Source: Nectonema munidae (taxonomy: Eukaryota > Nematomorpha > Nectonematoida > Nectonematidae). Taken from it: DNA of 64,000 nt. The notes under the pieces are model-generated. The model saw only the letters and a list, made by a program, of their open reading frames with translations. It was not told where the DNA came from and searched no databases. The DNA is taken from contig JAUIRK010000106.1 in NCBI GenBank assembly GCA_030549495.1, positions 701,001 through 765,000 on the forward strand, in the 5' to 3' direction. Shown piece by piece: positions 38,441 to 49,725 of this stretch (its first letter is position 1; each line of letters begins with the position of its first letter). Made by a program: the position numbers and the translations under genes.

Positions 38441-39630
38441 TTATACATTATATAAAATAAAAGTATTGTATAAAGATTTCTTTAGCAACTTGTATGAAGA
38501 AAGATTCAAAAAAACGTGATATTTATTAATAAGAATCGTGGTTCTGTAAACAATTTTCGAGAAACACGATGTTTGTTTATAATGATTAATATGAAGATAA
38601 TTACATATTCTTGTATTATATGAATGATATTCAGAGTTGAAAGAGATAAGAGGAGAGAACATATGCATTCTGGATAATGATGAATAATGAAAACTAACAT
38701 GGCATAATACATTAATAAAAAAGATATCACAATCAAGGAAAAATTTCTGATGATTATGATTTTGATTTACAAATTTACTATATCTTTTCAACACTCGATT
38801 CAGCTTTTTCAGAAGAGTTTTATTCGAAAAACCCAGACTATGTTGGCGTATTTCAAGTGAGGGAAAATGTAAGAATAGAATAAAAGCAGTCTAGTAGGAA
38901 CAGGAAGATAATTCTGAAATTTATAGAAAATTCCACAAAATCTAGCAACCTTGCAAGTAACCGCTTGGATGTGTTCAGACCATTTCAAATTTTCATTTAT
39001 TGTTATCCCTAAAAAATTAAAACTCACAGTACGTTCAATAAATGTGTTATTGATGACTAGCTTAGAGTAGAAAAGAGATAGTTTGTTAGAAAAAAACATA
39101 CATTTACATTTATTCAGATTAAGAAAAAGAAGATTATTTTAAGACCATAGAGAAACATTTGCAAGTGAATCATTAACACTTATTAAACTACAATCAGAAA
39201 CTGAAGCATCAAACAAAAGCGTTACGTCATCAGCGTATAAAGTTGGATGGCAAAATTTTGGAATTACATGGATCAAATCATTGATATAAATCAAAAATAG
39301 AAATGGTCCAAGGATGGACCCTTGAGGAACACCTACATAATTGTTATAAATGTCCGAACTAAAGCCGTCAAGATAAACATAGAATTTTCTTCCTGTTAAA
39401 TAAGATTCTAACCAGTAGTAAAAACGTGATCTAAAGCCAATTTGGTTTAGTTTCAATAATAGAAGGGAATGGTTAACACTATCAAAGGCTTTGGAGAAGT
39501 CAAGAAAAACTCCAATACCAGAATTAGATTGGCATGAATCTATATCATGCAGTAATTTCAATACGGCTTTTTCAGTTGAACGTCCTTCAAGAAACCCAAA
39601 TTGATGCTCTGTGAAGATTGAAAATTATCA
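38441..39630 (-). pseudogene. LINE (Jockey/CR1-type) reverse transcriptase, 5'-truncated
   Basis: The minus strand reads EHQFGFLEGRSTEKAVLKLL near 39615, then the RT catalytic regions FLDFSKAFDSVNHSLLL, GVPQGSILGPFLFLIYINDL and LYADDVTLLFD, then FNFLGITINENLKWSEHI and the C-terminal HSYNTR...HINHYKQT block down to the stop at 38441. This order is that of non-LTR retrotransposons of the Jockey/CR1/L2 groups. The endonuclease and upstream part of the second ORF are missing, as expected after truncated reverse transcription. An in-frame stop lies near 39138 and a frame change near 38800, so the copy is dead. Confidence 0.9.
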
Positions 39631-39765
39631 ATGTGGTTTATATTTATTTTTAAAGGAATTTAAAAACTCATGTCAGTCTATTATGGTATATGTCTGTATA
39701 TAAGTCAACTTAGTGTAAATTTGATCCTTAAATTTAAGAAAAAATCCAATTTATTTGCAAATAAA
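39631..39765. repeat. Dispersed repeat shared with 45965-46110
   Basis: The segment containing GGTATATGTCTGTATATAAG and CCTTAAATTTAAGAA matches GTATATGTCGGTGCATGAG and CCCCAAATTTAAGAAC at 46012-46075. Both look like ends of a non-autonomous DNA transposon common in marine invertebrates, but this assignment is from memory. Confidence 0.5.
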
Positions 39766-39883
39766 TTTGTAAAAAAAAAGGTAGGGTGATTAAAATGTTC
39801 TATGATAAAGATAAAGTTACAAGCAACGCAAACTATTCCTTCTTCAAGAAGACGCTATATGGTGCTTTACCCAATACAACTAA

Positions 39884-40022
39884 AGTAAGGTTGGTTAAAT
39901 ACAGGGTTTCGATAACTCAAGGTCTTGGGTTTGATCCCGTCTCTAGTTTCTTCATAGTTCGATACAAGCAGCGAATTTTTGCTTTTTCGATCAAAACACC
40001 CCACGTACCTAACCTTTTACCC
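39884..40022 (+). mobile_element. tRNA-derived SINE, copy B
   Basis: It starts GTAAGGTTGGTTAAATACAG (A-box region), has GGTTTGATCCCG as a one-base-changed B box and ends CCCACGTACCTAACC. It is the plus-strand copy of the element at 35036-35186; the middle (TTTCTTCATAGTTCGATA) is shared. Confidence 0.75.
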
Positions 40023-40285
40023 ATAAACATATGATCATAAAATATTTCAAAGATCTACTTCTATGATCTTAATTATTAATATCTTAGAAATTTGCCCAGA
40101 AGTCGCTCAGTTTATTAAATCTTTTAAAACTCATTTATTTACTCATGTCTACAAAATTAGTATGCAGAAACTACCCACATGTCTGATGATATAATACTTG
40201 AATAATGCCGGTTCTTGTCTAGTTACATATATTTGGACATAGAAAATAAATATCTTTAACCAAATTTTTTAAGCAACATATGTTT

Positions 40286-40450
40286 GTTAGTTGGTTGGTT
40301 GAAGATATCAAGGCACTTTCAGCCGTAAGGCTTTATGCTCGCATTATGCTTAAGAAGGTTAATCACAGTTTTTGTTAGGGTGTATATCTCAGATTAATAG
40401 TTGAAGGTCAGGGGTTCGATACCCAAGGCTCCCAACTCTTAAAAACAAAT
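40286..40450 (+). mobile_element. Second SINE-like family
   Basis: TTAGGGTGTATATCTCAG (A-box-like) is followed by GGGGTTCGATACCC (B box). The upstream part GGTTGAAGATATCAAGGCAC, then CTTTATGCTCGC, matches a second copy at about 40600-40660 (GGAGATATCTAAGCAC, then GATATGCTTGC). A pol III-type internal promoter in a repeated sequence suggests a SINE; boundaries are approximate. Confidence 0.55.
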
Positions 40451-40823
40451 GCAAGCAACATTTGTTAGAGAAACGATAAATATATAATTACTCCGAAATA
40501 AAATTAGTTTACTAAAAAAAATGTACAGTAACATAAATTTGGAAATTATATAAAAAATGTTAATATATTTATTTGGATTGTAATAAAATGCTTCAGTACG
40601 GGTAGGTAGTTAGGAGATATCTAAGCACTTTACAACGTAGGTTGATATGCTTGCGACAATTAAATTGGGGATTAGTAAGAATGGGAAGTGGGTTTATGAT
40701 TTAAAATAGGAGTAAGAAAGATTTAGTGACGTGAAAAGTATGATCTATGTTGCTTGTATATGGTTATGCATAAGTTTGGATAGTGTTTGATAAAGGTGGA
40801 GTTAAGTGTTGGTGGATATAGAG

Positions 40824-42370
40824 CAGGGGTTTCAAACTCAAATTACGTGAGGGTCACTAGAGGAAAAATCAAGGGGAGGCGGGCCCCATTACATATTCAA
40901 CAAAACAAGATTTCGTTTATTAAAAAAAGTACAAGTGTTCAATATTCTAAATCTTTATTAATAACATTTTACATAAAAACATATCTTTAAACTGATTCCT
41001 GTTGTCTTCTAGTAACTAGTCTTTGTTGCCTGAGACCTGGTTGCGCTTACTCTTGCACATATGTGATATATCTGACTTGAGAGAAGAAACAAATGATACC
41101 CTCAATTGAGCTTGGAGATGCTCATCAGTCAGTTTAGACCTGTAATTTGACTTGGTGAAGTTTAGTGTGGAGAAGAGTTTTTCAAACATATATGTGCTGC
41201 CAAAAAGGCACATGATCCGCTTAAACATTTTTAAAAGCTCAGGGAATGTAGGAGACAATTCTTTCAAAAATCGTTCTAGGATGCCTGCTTTCCCATTCAC
41301 TTCCCTAAACTTGGTGTTGAGCTCAGAATTGCACTGCATGTCTATAAGCTCCATTTAAAGCTCATGGGGGATTAAAAAGAAAAAGGATCAGAAAAAAGGG
41401 TTTTTAAAGTCGCCAAACCTGTGATCAAATTCTTCCTGAAGACTCACAATGGGATCAACATACTTCTCACCACTGAATGTTATGCCTGTATCCATGAGTG
41501 CTTTGCATCCTGGTAAATGACAAATGTTTTTCTCAGTTAGTTGGGTTTTCCATAACACAAGTTTTGTAGAAAATATTTTTACATTGTCATAGGCAGCACT
41601 GCCAAGTTGTCCTTGGCTTTGTAACTTCTTGTTTAATGCATTCATTTCCTGAGTAATGTCAACAAGAAGGCTAAGTCCATGAGCCATTTTGGATTATTTA
41701 GTACAGAAACAGCTTTCCATCATTCTTCATGAAGGCTTTCACTTCGGCTCTCAACTCAAAAAATCTCTTCAGAGTGGTTCCTCGACTGAGCCAACGTACC
41801 TCAGTAAAGTAGAGTACATCCTTATATTCTGAACCTATTTCTTTCAAATAAGTGCAAAACTGCCAGTGTTTTAAACCTCTAGATCTGATATGGTTGATAC
41901 ATTTCACAACAATAGACATTATCTTGTCAAACTTCAAACACTTGCTGCAAAAAGTCTCTTGATGAATAATGCAATGCAGAGCAATGGCCTTCTCTACACC
42001 CTCTTCTTCTAATTATTATCTTTGAACAAGTGTCACGAGTCCTTTTTTCTTCCCTGTCATTGATGGTGCTCCGTCGGTTATTATTCCAGCAAACCTCTTT
42101 CATGATAATCCGGAGTCCACAATAGCATTGAACATTTTGCAGAATATCTCCTGAGCAGTAGTCTGCCCATGCATTGGCATAACTGTAAGCAACTCTTGAG
42201 TAACTTCAAAATTATCATCAACACCACCGATCTACATTGCAAGCTTTGCAGTGTCAGTGATATCTGTGCTCTCATCAAGAGCGACTGAGTATGCACTGAA
42301 AAGTTGAGGGCTACAAAATATTATTCCAAGGCTCCCAATTGGCCCGCGGGCGGTGACTTTGAGACCTCTC
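40824..42370 (-). mobile_element. hAT element with TIRs and 8-bp target duplication
   Basis: The ends are CAGGGGTTTCAAACTC (40824) and TGACTTTGAGACCTCTC (ending 42370), matching the termini of Charlie-like hAT elements. The flanks ATATAGAG (40816-40823) and GTATAGAG (42371-42378) agree at 7 of 8 bases and form the target duplication. The internal sequence is a minus-strand transposase, first recognisable as SVALDESTDITDTAKLAM near 42270. It continues through IITDGAPSMTGKKKGLVTL near 42060 and FTEVRWLSRGTTLKRFFELR near 41790, and ends with the dimerisation region CLFGSTYMFEKLFSTLNFTK near 41170. This type is close to GTF2IRD2/ZBED5-like sequences. Several stops and frame changes make it non-functional, and the N-terminal BED-finger region is missing. 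Confidence 0.9.
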
Positions 42371-43183
42371 GTATAGAGGAAATTAAGGAAAAGAGAGATG
42401 TGTTGAATGATCTTGTGGTTTGATAAGAAGCTGAGTAGAGAGGAGGGAAGATCTTTAAAATGTGTGTTTTTTCAATCAGTTTGGTTCGTTCTATTGGACA
42501 ATAGAGAATCAATATCAATATCAGTATCAAATATCTTTTTTTTCTTATTGACTCTACTCAACTAAAATATTTAATAAAAATATGAGTTTGGTAAAAAAAT
42601 TTTTAATATTACACACCTACTAAAACAATAACTATTATTATTTAAGAATATCATGTTAAAATAATTTACTTTCTTTGATAAAATTAACTTAACTTTTTTC
42701 GTGACTATCTCAAACTCCCATTAATTAAACATAATTTTTTTTCTCAATTCACTTGTGAAAAATCTTGCTAGAAATTGTTTTGAAAAAGAGGGAAACATTT
42801 TTTCAGATAATTGTATTTGTGATTTAATATATTTTTATTCAGTATTTAAATGAAAGTTAATAACAAAAAAAGCAAGAAATATAAAAACGAGAATTAATAT
42901 TATTTTTGTTTCGTAAGATTTTTTTTTAAGTTTTAAAATGGTCGTCTAGGTCCTAATAGTGTAATAGGCGTTATTTTTTAGTTTTCGTTATCGCATCCAT
43001 AAGGAAGAATAATCTTCCATAGCCGAAGAAATGGTAATGATAGTCACGATTGGAATTAGAACCCAGATCATCTGCCCATTGTTTAAAGTTATCTTTATTA
43101 ATGAACACCTATAAAACATCAATATTACTAATTTACGACAATAAAAACGATCTACAAATAAGTTTTTAATATGACATAATAGT
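42371..43183. other. AT-rich non-coding DNA
   Basis: It starts with the right target duplication of the preceding hAT. I see no gene. AGAACCCAGATCATCTGCCC near 43058 may be a B-box-like SINE scrap on the minus strand. Confidence 0.4.
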
Positions 43184-43540
43184 AGGATGACCATATTATT
43201 TTATGACAAAAACAGGGCACTAACAATTGCAAAAAAAAAACGATAATTTTGAAAACCAAGTTTAGTTGGAGAAGGTTGGTTTGATATTGGTTTTGGGTTC
43301 GATTCAGCGTCAAGTATTTTTTGCTTATAGTTCGCGAAGCAGTTCGATTGTGCATTGTCGATGAAAGCACTCTAATGTCCGAATGTACCTTTTTAATTTT
43401 ATTTAATACTAAAATAACTAAATTATATTATTTTGTTATGACGAAAATCAGGACATTTGTTAAATGGACCCTTAAAATTAATGAAAAATGGTAATGTACC
43501 GTTCAAAACGGAACGTCTGGTTGACCTACCTTTAGGAAAT
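43184..43540. mobile_element. Non-autonomous element with a nested SINE copy
   Basis: It begins GTAGGATGACCATATTATTT and ends AACGTCTGGTTGACCTACC, which are roughly inverted. The family also appears near 35300, 38090 and 45930. Between the ends, 43255-43400 is a diverged copy C of the SINE seen at 39884, with a B box GGGTTCGATTC at 43294. No target duplication was found. Confidence 0.5.
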
Positions 43541-44312
43541 TTCAGCTAGCGCTAACTTTGGGATCAGCTGTTCTAACCCACTGTTTCTTGATCCTCCTTC
43601 AAAATATGGCTGCTTTCCTTGTTTTTTACCCTTATATAATAAGAAAGTAACAAATACAAAACAACACGGTATTTCTATTCGAAACTACTAAAATGTACAT
43701 TATTTGTCGCGTAAGAAGAAACGTCAATAGCTTGGAGAGCATTCATAAAATGTTTTGTCACATAAAATATTTAAGGGGGTTGAGAAAAAATTGAATAAAT
43801 TGCAAAGAATTAGGCTAAATGTGAGGGTATTGCCTGAAAAAGTGTTACGACTAAATATTTAATATTTTTTAGGGGCATGATAGCTTCGTTGAATGAAAGC
43901 TTTGGAAAAACATCTAAAATATATTAGCTTTGGTTGGTAACCAATCTTGAAATATATAATTAATTGTATATGGAATTTTATTTGTCTGTTCGGAAGTTGG
44001 CACATGGATTATTTGTAAAGTAATCTTTATTATATTTTCCATACATTCATTAAATTAACCTTTTTATCTACTCATGGGTGTTGATATGACTTTTTAATAG
44101 TGCATCGTTTATTTTTTTAGATTTTACTCTGCATTTGTATTTAACAAATTTTAAAGCGTAATTTTTAAATTTTTTGCAAATTTGCTATGTCGAAAATGCT
44201 ACTAATTTGGTAATCTCATGCTATAAGCAACATTTATACATTTATTGACTTACTTTTTATTTTTATTTACTAATTCAAAAATGTATTTTTTTATATATCC
44301 AAATCGGCTGTT
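43541..44312. other. AT-rich non-coding DNA
   Basis: I see no gene, terminal repeat or tandem repeat that I can support. Confidence 0.45.
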
Positions 44313-45515
44313 GGATAATTCGGTAATAGAATTTACTCCCGGACAATTCGTTCTCAGATAATTTGGTACTAGGATAGTTTGATACGAATATACTATTTTG
44401 ATTTTCAAAAAGTATAAACAATTTTGGAACACAGGTTTTTTGTTTGAAGACGCAGAACATATTAGTAATGGGACGATGCCTGATTTTCAAGCGAGTACCA
44501 ATACCGAGTGAGTACGATACCTCTGTATACTACCGATTCCGATACGAGTACGAATACCGAGTACTTCACTATATATACATTTAATTACGTATTTTTGTTT
44601 ACGTCTTTGAAAAATACTGCTAATGAACAAATGTAACAATTTAATTTTTTACTTTAGCAACCAAGTATAAAACTATTACGAAATAAATTGCATTAGCTTT
44701 GAACTTCAAACCCAATACTCTCAAATTATATTTCCCATGTTTCACTTTGCAATTCTTTATGGTATTTAGATAATGGTAGGGCTGACAAATATTTCTTTAG
44801 AGCTGGCGTTAGGGGGACAAAATCATTCTTATTTGTTTTCCACGACTGAAGAGGATCTTCTTTCGCCTTTACCATGGCCACTTGTATTTGTTGATTTCTT
44901 CATTTAGAACTTTTCCTTCACTCATTTTTTCTAGTGCTCCAGTCACTCTTGTTTCACCCTACTTATTTTTCTTTAGATCAGAAAAGCATCTTGCAAAAAT
45001 AAATGCTGAGTGTCATATTCATCGTCAAAAATCTGTTTTATATCGGATCGAGATTAAATTTTTGTTTAATTATTGAGGCATGAACTCTAAGTAGTTCTTG
45101 GTTTAATAATAATATGTTTTAACAGATGGTGTAACGAGATTGAAAACTGTAACGGAAATTAGTATCGGTCATTGATATCGAAAATGAAACAAAAAATATG
45201 CCGATACGGATGCGAGTTCCTAAGCCGTTACTAGCGATACCGCATTAGAACATATAATTGAAAAAATTATAAAAGCCCAACACAATCTGCACACCGCCTT
45301 AATTTTTCAAGGGCAACATCTCTTGCAAAAATTAAAATGCGTTTTACGTGATGCACGCGACTGACATATTTTAAAAAATAGATTTGTTCTCAAGTCTAAA
45401 ATGTGTCGTTTATTTTTATTTTTTCAGGAATAAATTGGTTTAGTATCCTATTGTCCTAGTATCAAATTATCTGACCTTATGATCAGAAACCAAATTTTCC
45501 AATACCGAATTATCC
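44313..45515. mobile_element. Inverted-repeat element with GATAATTTGGTAC motifs
   Basis: GGATAATTCGGTA at 44313 is answered by TACCGAATTATCC ending at 45515. Further in, GATAATTTGGTACTAGGAT (44356) is answered by ATCCTATTGTCCTAGTATC (from 45446). Each end carries about three variants of the word GATAATTTGGTA, so the subterminal regions are repetitive. No transposase of its own is visible. The middle is occupied by a nested hAT (44463-45247). The class is uncertain. Confidence 0.6.
44463..45247 (-). mobile_element. Nested hAT remnant with exact target duplication
   Basis: GAACATAT flanks both ends exactly (44455-44462 and 45248-45255). The ends TAGTAATGGGACGATGCC and, inverted, TAATGCGGTATCGC are loosely similar. 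The inside has many CGAGTAC/CCGATAC words near both ends as subterminal repeats. On the minus strand around 44790-44950, SEGKVLNEEINKYKW, then EDPLQSWKTN, then PALKKYLSALP match the region before the dimerisation motif of ZBED-type hAT transposases. The rest of the transposase is deleted. Confidence 0.75.
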
Positions 45516-46763
45516 GGTCTCCATTCAAAACTATAATGTATTAAGTTTCAAGAATTAGAAGATATGCTGTTAATCCAAATTCGATTAGTTAACGACGTTA
45601 TTTTATCATTTTTTTTTCTAACTTTTTTATGGCCATAAAGAGTAACTGAAAGTATATTTATAGTTGGAAACAGTAAATAATATCCTGGCCTAAAGTTAAA
45701 ATGTGAAGTCGAAATGACGGGAAGTAAGGATCACAAGAAAAGGATTCTCAACCTCAGGCTAGTTGACCCATATTTCCTAAAATTGATTATATAAACTAAT
45801 AAAAAAGAACAGTATATTATTTCAAAATTTCTTCATTTCTCTTGCAATGATAACAAACGCAACATTTGTTGAAATGATGGGACTGTTAAATTGATGAAAA
45901 TGGCGCTGTACTGTACAAAGCTATACGCCTAGTCAGTCTATAAAAATAGCGTACATTTTTAAATTCTCATATTTTCAAAGAAATTTAAGAACTCTTGTTA
46001 GTTCTACTACCGTATATGTCGGTGCATGAGTCAATTAGGCGTAAAGTCGACCCCCAAATTTAAGAACAAAAGTCGATCCCAACTTTAAACAGGTAAATTA
46101 TGCTATAATTCTACAAGAAATAAATAAGAGTTTTTCAAATTGAACGTTATTTAGTGCGTTGATTTTAGGCAAAAAAAGATGCATACTACACAATGGAAAA
46201 AAATTGGCCCAACAAATTTCGCATATCACATAACAATATATATTTTCTTCTTGCTGGGCAATTATTTTTCGAGGTTCCAGTTTCTTTGGCTACTTTTCAG
46301 TTTAACATTATCAAAACTTCTACTTTACTAATAAATTCTCTTCTCAAATGATAAAAGTTATTAATTTTAAAGATAAAAGCAATGCCATACTTATGAAAAT
46401 AAAATTAACATTATGATGTAGTTTGCTATCCCAAGACTTTGATACTTTCAACATGTAGAGAATTAATGTAATTTTTATTTTATAATTTTGTGTATTTGCG
46501 ACGGCTAGAGATTTATTGGTACTCCATCCTGGATATCTTTTTTTATTAAATAAAAAATAGTCTCTATAAAAACTTTTGGAAGATCTTTCTAGAATCTAAT
46601 ATATGCATAACTTCAGTTATCTACTTTAGTTTTTTAGAATGGAAAAATTTTAATATATGAATTCAAATTCGCAGAGTTGATACAGAAGGTCTCATTTTTT
46701 TAAGATATTATATTTAAAGTTTAATTTTTGTATTTTAGTTTCCATTCTTATTTTTAGATAGAG
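45516..46763. repeat. Dispersed repeat ends upstream of the RRM gene
   Basis: Segments 45875-45950 (GGGACTGTTAAATTGATGAA, then ACGCCTAGTCAGTC) and 45965-46110 match sequences at 38030-38115 and 39631-39765. Both families thus occur twice in the window, and together here. The last 600 bp before the gene are AT-rich. Acceptor-like TTTTAG sequences at 46734-46739 and 46753-46758 could mark a 5' UTR intron. Confidence 0.45.
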
Positions 46764-47510
46764 ATGAAAGAAATATTGAAAAAGAAAGATACTAGAAGAA
46801 AGAATAGGAGTGTGCTATTTATATCACACTTGCCATTTGGATTTTTTGAGAAAGAGATACTGCAATACTTCAGGCAATTTGGCTATGTTAGTCGAATCAA
46901 GTTAGAAAGAAGCCATAAAACTGGCAGGTCGAGATGTTTTGCTTGGGTAGAATTTGACCAAGCTGTTGCGGCCCAAACTGCGTGTGAATGCATGAACAAC
47001 TACTTGATGTTTGATAAGATAATAAAGTGCTCGCTCAAATCCTTCACTGATCTAAGACCCGACGTGTTCAATGGTGCTAGTCGTACTCGCAACAGAAAAC
47101 TAAATGGACAGCATCGGCGAAACATCCACAAATACAACAAGAATAAAAGTGAGGCGCAGGTAAAGGCCAAGGGCAAAAAGATATTGAAGCAGGCTGGAAA
47201 AGTGTTAGGTAAAGTAAAAAGTGCAGGACTGGAAACTAACTTTGGTCTAATGGTGACGAGTGATGGTAAGTTCCTTAGTATGGGCGACGCCATTACTACC
47301 GATAAGACACATTCCAGCAAATCCTCAAAACCCTTAGCAAAAACAGCTTCAGCCTTGGACTCCGTGTCAAACTATAATAGCATTGAAAGAAAGGTGAAGA
47401 ATATGAACAAGCCCTACTTGGTTACAAATCCTAATGATTTGAGCATCAAGTTCAAGACGCCCCCTAATGCTATTAAAGTTTACGAGGATAAAGTTGAAAA
47501 TTTTTTTTAG
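46764..47510 (+). CDS. NIFK-like nucleolar RRM protein
   Basis: This is an uninterrupted 248-residue frame. Residues about 18-95 form one RRM with RNP2 (LFISHLP) and RNP1 (RCFAWVEF). The text around it (LPFGFFEKEILQYFRQFGYV, then RIKLERSHKTGRS and MNNYLMFDKIIKCSL) follows the human NIFK and yeast Nop15 pattern. The C-terminal half is lysine-rich (KAKGKKILKQAGKVLGKVKS), suited to nucleolar localisation and RNA contact. In this family the protein helps mature the large ribosomal subunit and, in vertebrates, binds the Ki-67 FHA domain (family knowledge). The start follows an in-frame stop, so it is the first possible methionine unless a 5' exon splices to the TTTTTAG just upstream. It is slightly shorter than human NIFK, and I cannot confirm the FHA-binding part. 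A poly(A) signal follows at 47521. It is probably the only complete protein gene in the window. Confidence 0.85.
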   Translation: MKEILKKKDTRRKNRSVLFISHLPFGFFEKEILQYFRQFGYVSRIKLERSHKTGRSRCFAWVEFDQAVAAQTACECMNNYLMFDKIIKCSLKSFTDLRPDVFNGASRTRNRKLNGQHRRNIHKYNKNKSEAQVKAKGKKILKQAGKVLGKVKSAGLETNFGLMVTSDGKFLSMGDAITTDKTHSSKSSKPLAKTASALDSVSNYNSIERKVKNMNKPYLVTNPNDLSIKFKTPPNAIKVYEDKVENFF

Positions 47511-47520
47511 CATCAAATTT

Positions 47521-47526
47521 AATAAA
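47521..47526 (+). terminator. Poly(A) signal AATAAA of the RRM gene
   Basis: A canonical AATAAA lies 11 bases after the stop codon of the NIFK-like gene, implying a very short 3' UTR. Confidence 0.6.
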
Positions 47527-48933
47527 TTATCAAACACTTTATACTTCCTCCTTAAAAATACCGATTTCGCTACGAATAAACAGTGAAGGATTAACTACTT
47601 ATGCTTTAAATATATGACTATTTTTTTATCCCTTTCCTACTCATTTGAACACTTTAATAGAAATTGTAAAAAGAGGTAAGCTATCGGTTTCTTTTCACAG
47701 AAAAGATATTATAATAGAGGTATATAAAATAAGATATCTTCTTTGGTAGTTTTACTAGCTATACCCATTCACGTTGCTCGTATCTATTTTATATACTTCT
47801 GAGGGAATAAGGCTGATACATGGAATGATTGAATCGCTTCTTGCGTAATTTGATTGGCTAAAGCTAAAAAATAATTCATAAATTTTTACCCAAACATATC
47901 CAAGAGTTTGTGGAGCCCTGGTGTGATGAAAAAACCACATCTATTTAAATATATTATTGATTAAACGCTTAATATTTAAAAATACATCTCTTATAAAGAA
48001 ACATGAGACTGCCATATTTTACAACATATGGAATTAAAGTTAATTTTCTTTCGATATATCCATTCATATTCAGTTTTAAAAATCTATTCTTTCTTATACA
48101 TGCTTATCTAAATCAAGCATATGTCCATCATTTATATAGTTGCATAATTTTCCATAACTTGTTTTTATGAGTGGTATAAGAGAAAGAGAATAAATATGCT
48201 CTAATAGTGAAAATCCTTATTTTCAAAAATGTATTTAAAACCGTAGAAGCTTTTAGTCAGGACTCGTTTATCCGGTACTCCATAGTCCGCTATACTCATT
48301 TTTCGAAAAAAACCATAACCATTCTGTGCAATTTAATTTGATCTTGATTTTCCGTTTTCGAGCGACATTTTTACGAACTAGATTACAACTTTCTCAAAAT
48401 GTGAACAAATTTAAAAACATAAAATCAAAGAGTTTTAAAAAACCTTATGATAAGAAAAAAATGAGTAGGAAAAATAGAAAAAATTGACCTGTGAATTTTA
48501 AAGCTAGAAAAAATTTCTTTAAATATTATTAAGATATTTTATATTCAATAAATAATTATAACGGGGTATTGGTGTTAAACTTACCACACCAAGCTTGACC
48601 AAAAATATAAGCACACTAATTTCTTCATTTCTAATATATATAAGTTAATTTATAGTATTCAATTTTGTCATAGATTTGACTAAAAATAGATCAAAAATTG
48701 TACTATTCTGAATGTTTGGAAAGTTCCATTCGTTTTTTCAGCGATTTTGTTATAAATGACTATAATGTCATTTTTAAATTTATTTGCAAAAATTCAAACT
48801 TGATTTGTCAGATTTGCTAGCTTAGCTAAGCCATTAGTGCCTATGAACACCCATGTTTTTCTTTTATTAAAATTTAAACAAGAAAAAATAAAAAGGATAC
48901 ATTTATTACCATGATTTCACATATTTGTGGTAC
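47527..48933. other. AT-rich non-coding DNA
   Basis: No exon, transposase or tandem repeat can be supported. A 61-residue minus-strand frame at 47755-47940 has no family motif. Confidence 0.5.
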
Positions 48934-49250
48934 TAGTGATGGTTTTCGGTGAAAATTAATTAACCCATGAATAAGGCAGGCTAATTCATTGGTTAATTCA
49001 ACTCGATTATTATAAATTTACATATATAAATAGCTTTTAACTATTGTAATACAATGTATTGTGCGTAATTTTATCATATATTTAAACGTCATTGCTTTAC
49101 TTCATTTTCATGTTTAGGTTGTTGTAATTGTGTTCTAATAAAATTATTTTGATTTTTTCCGGTTACTTGATGAATGATTTTTGTATCTTATGTATATTTC
49201 TGGACTTAAAATTAACCGCTTAATCAAAACACGGTTAATTACCATCACTA
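48934..49250. mobile_element. Probable MITE with TAGTGATGG ends
   Basis: TAGTGATGG at 48934 and CCATCACTA ending at 49250 are exact inverted repeats. The inner parts both carry TTAATTAAC or GTTAATTAC words and GGTTAATT subterminal repeats. No matching target duplication was found. Its right end touches the left flank of the next element. Confidence 0.5.
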
Positions 49251-49435
49251 GTGAAAACCAGGGTTTCGGAGCCAGAAAAAAAAATTTGTCCAGCTCTGGA
49301 GCAGAAATATTTTAATCTCTGGCTTCGCCTCTTTCAACTTATTAATAAAAAAATGATTGTAGCTATACTACTTATATAATATCTAGAAAACTAAATTATA
49401 TAGCTATCTAATTGTTTTATTATATGCTTACTAGG

Positions 49436-49680
49436 ATAAACCTGTTTGTCTCTCGCTTCGCTCGAGAGGTAGGATTCTAGGTCCAGTTAAAGATTATTGG
49501 TACAGTGATTCTAGATCCTGTTAAAGATCATTGGTACTGTGATTCTAGGTCCTGTTAAAGATCATTGCAATGCCCGTGATTCTAGGTCCTAATAAAGATC
49601 ATTGATACCCCTAATATTCATTAAATCATTAGCAAAGATCATTAGTATCAATAAAGATCATTGGAACCCATAATTAATTA
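49436..49680. repeat. Second, short copy of the 34-36-bp minisatellite
   Basis: The hairpin-like CTCTCGCTTCGCTCGAGAG (49451-49469) is followed by about five to seven decayed units with GATTCTAGGTCCTGTTAAAG and ATCATTGGTAC. These match the edge variant of the 29805-32372 array, 17 kb away. The sequence TACCCCTAA...TCATTAAATCAT also occurs in both loci (49597-49630 and 32047-32065). The shared leader shows that both loci derive from one mobile unit, not from chance. Confidence 0.85.
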
Positions 49681-49725
49681 CTATGTAACAAAAATAAAAA
49701 TAATTTTTTTTTGTTTATTTTTTAT

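Noticed and set aside
47000-47320. Minus-strand 106-residue frame
   Set aside because: It is the antisense shadow of the NIFK-like gene.
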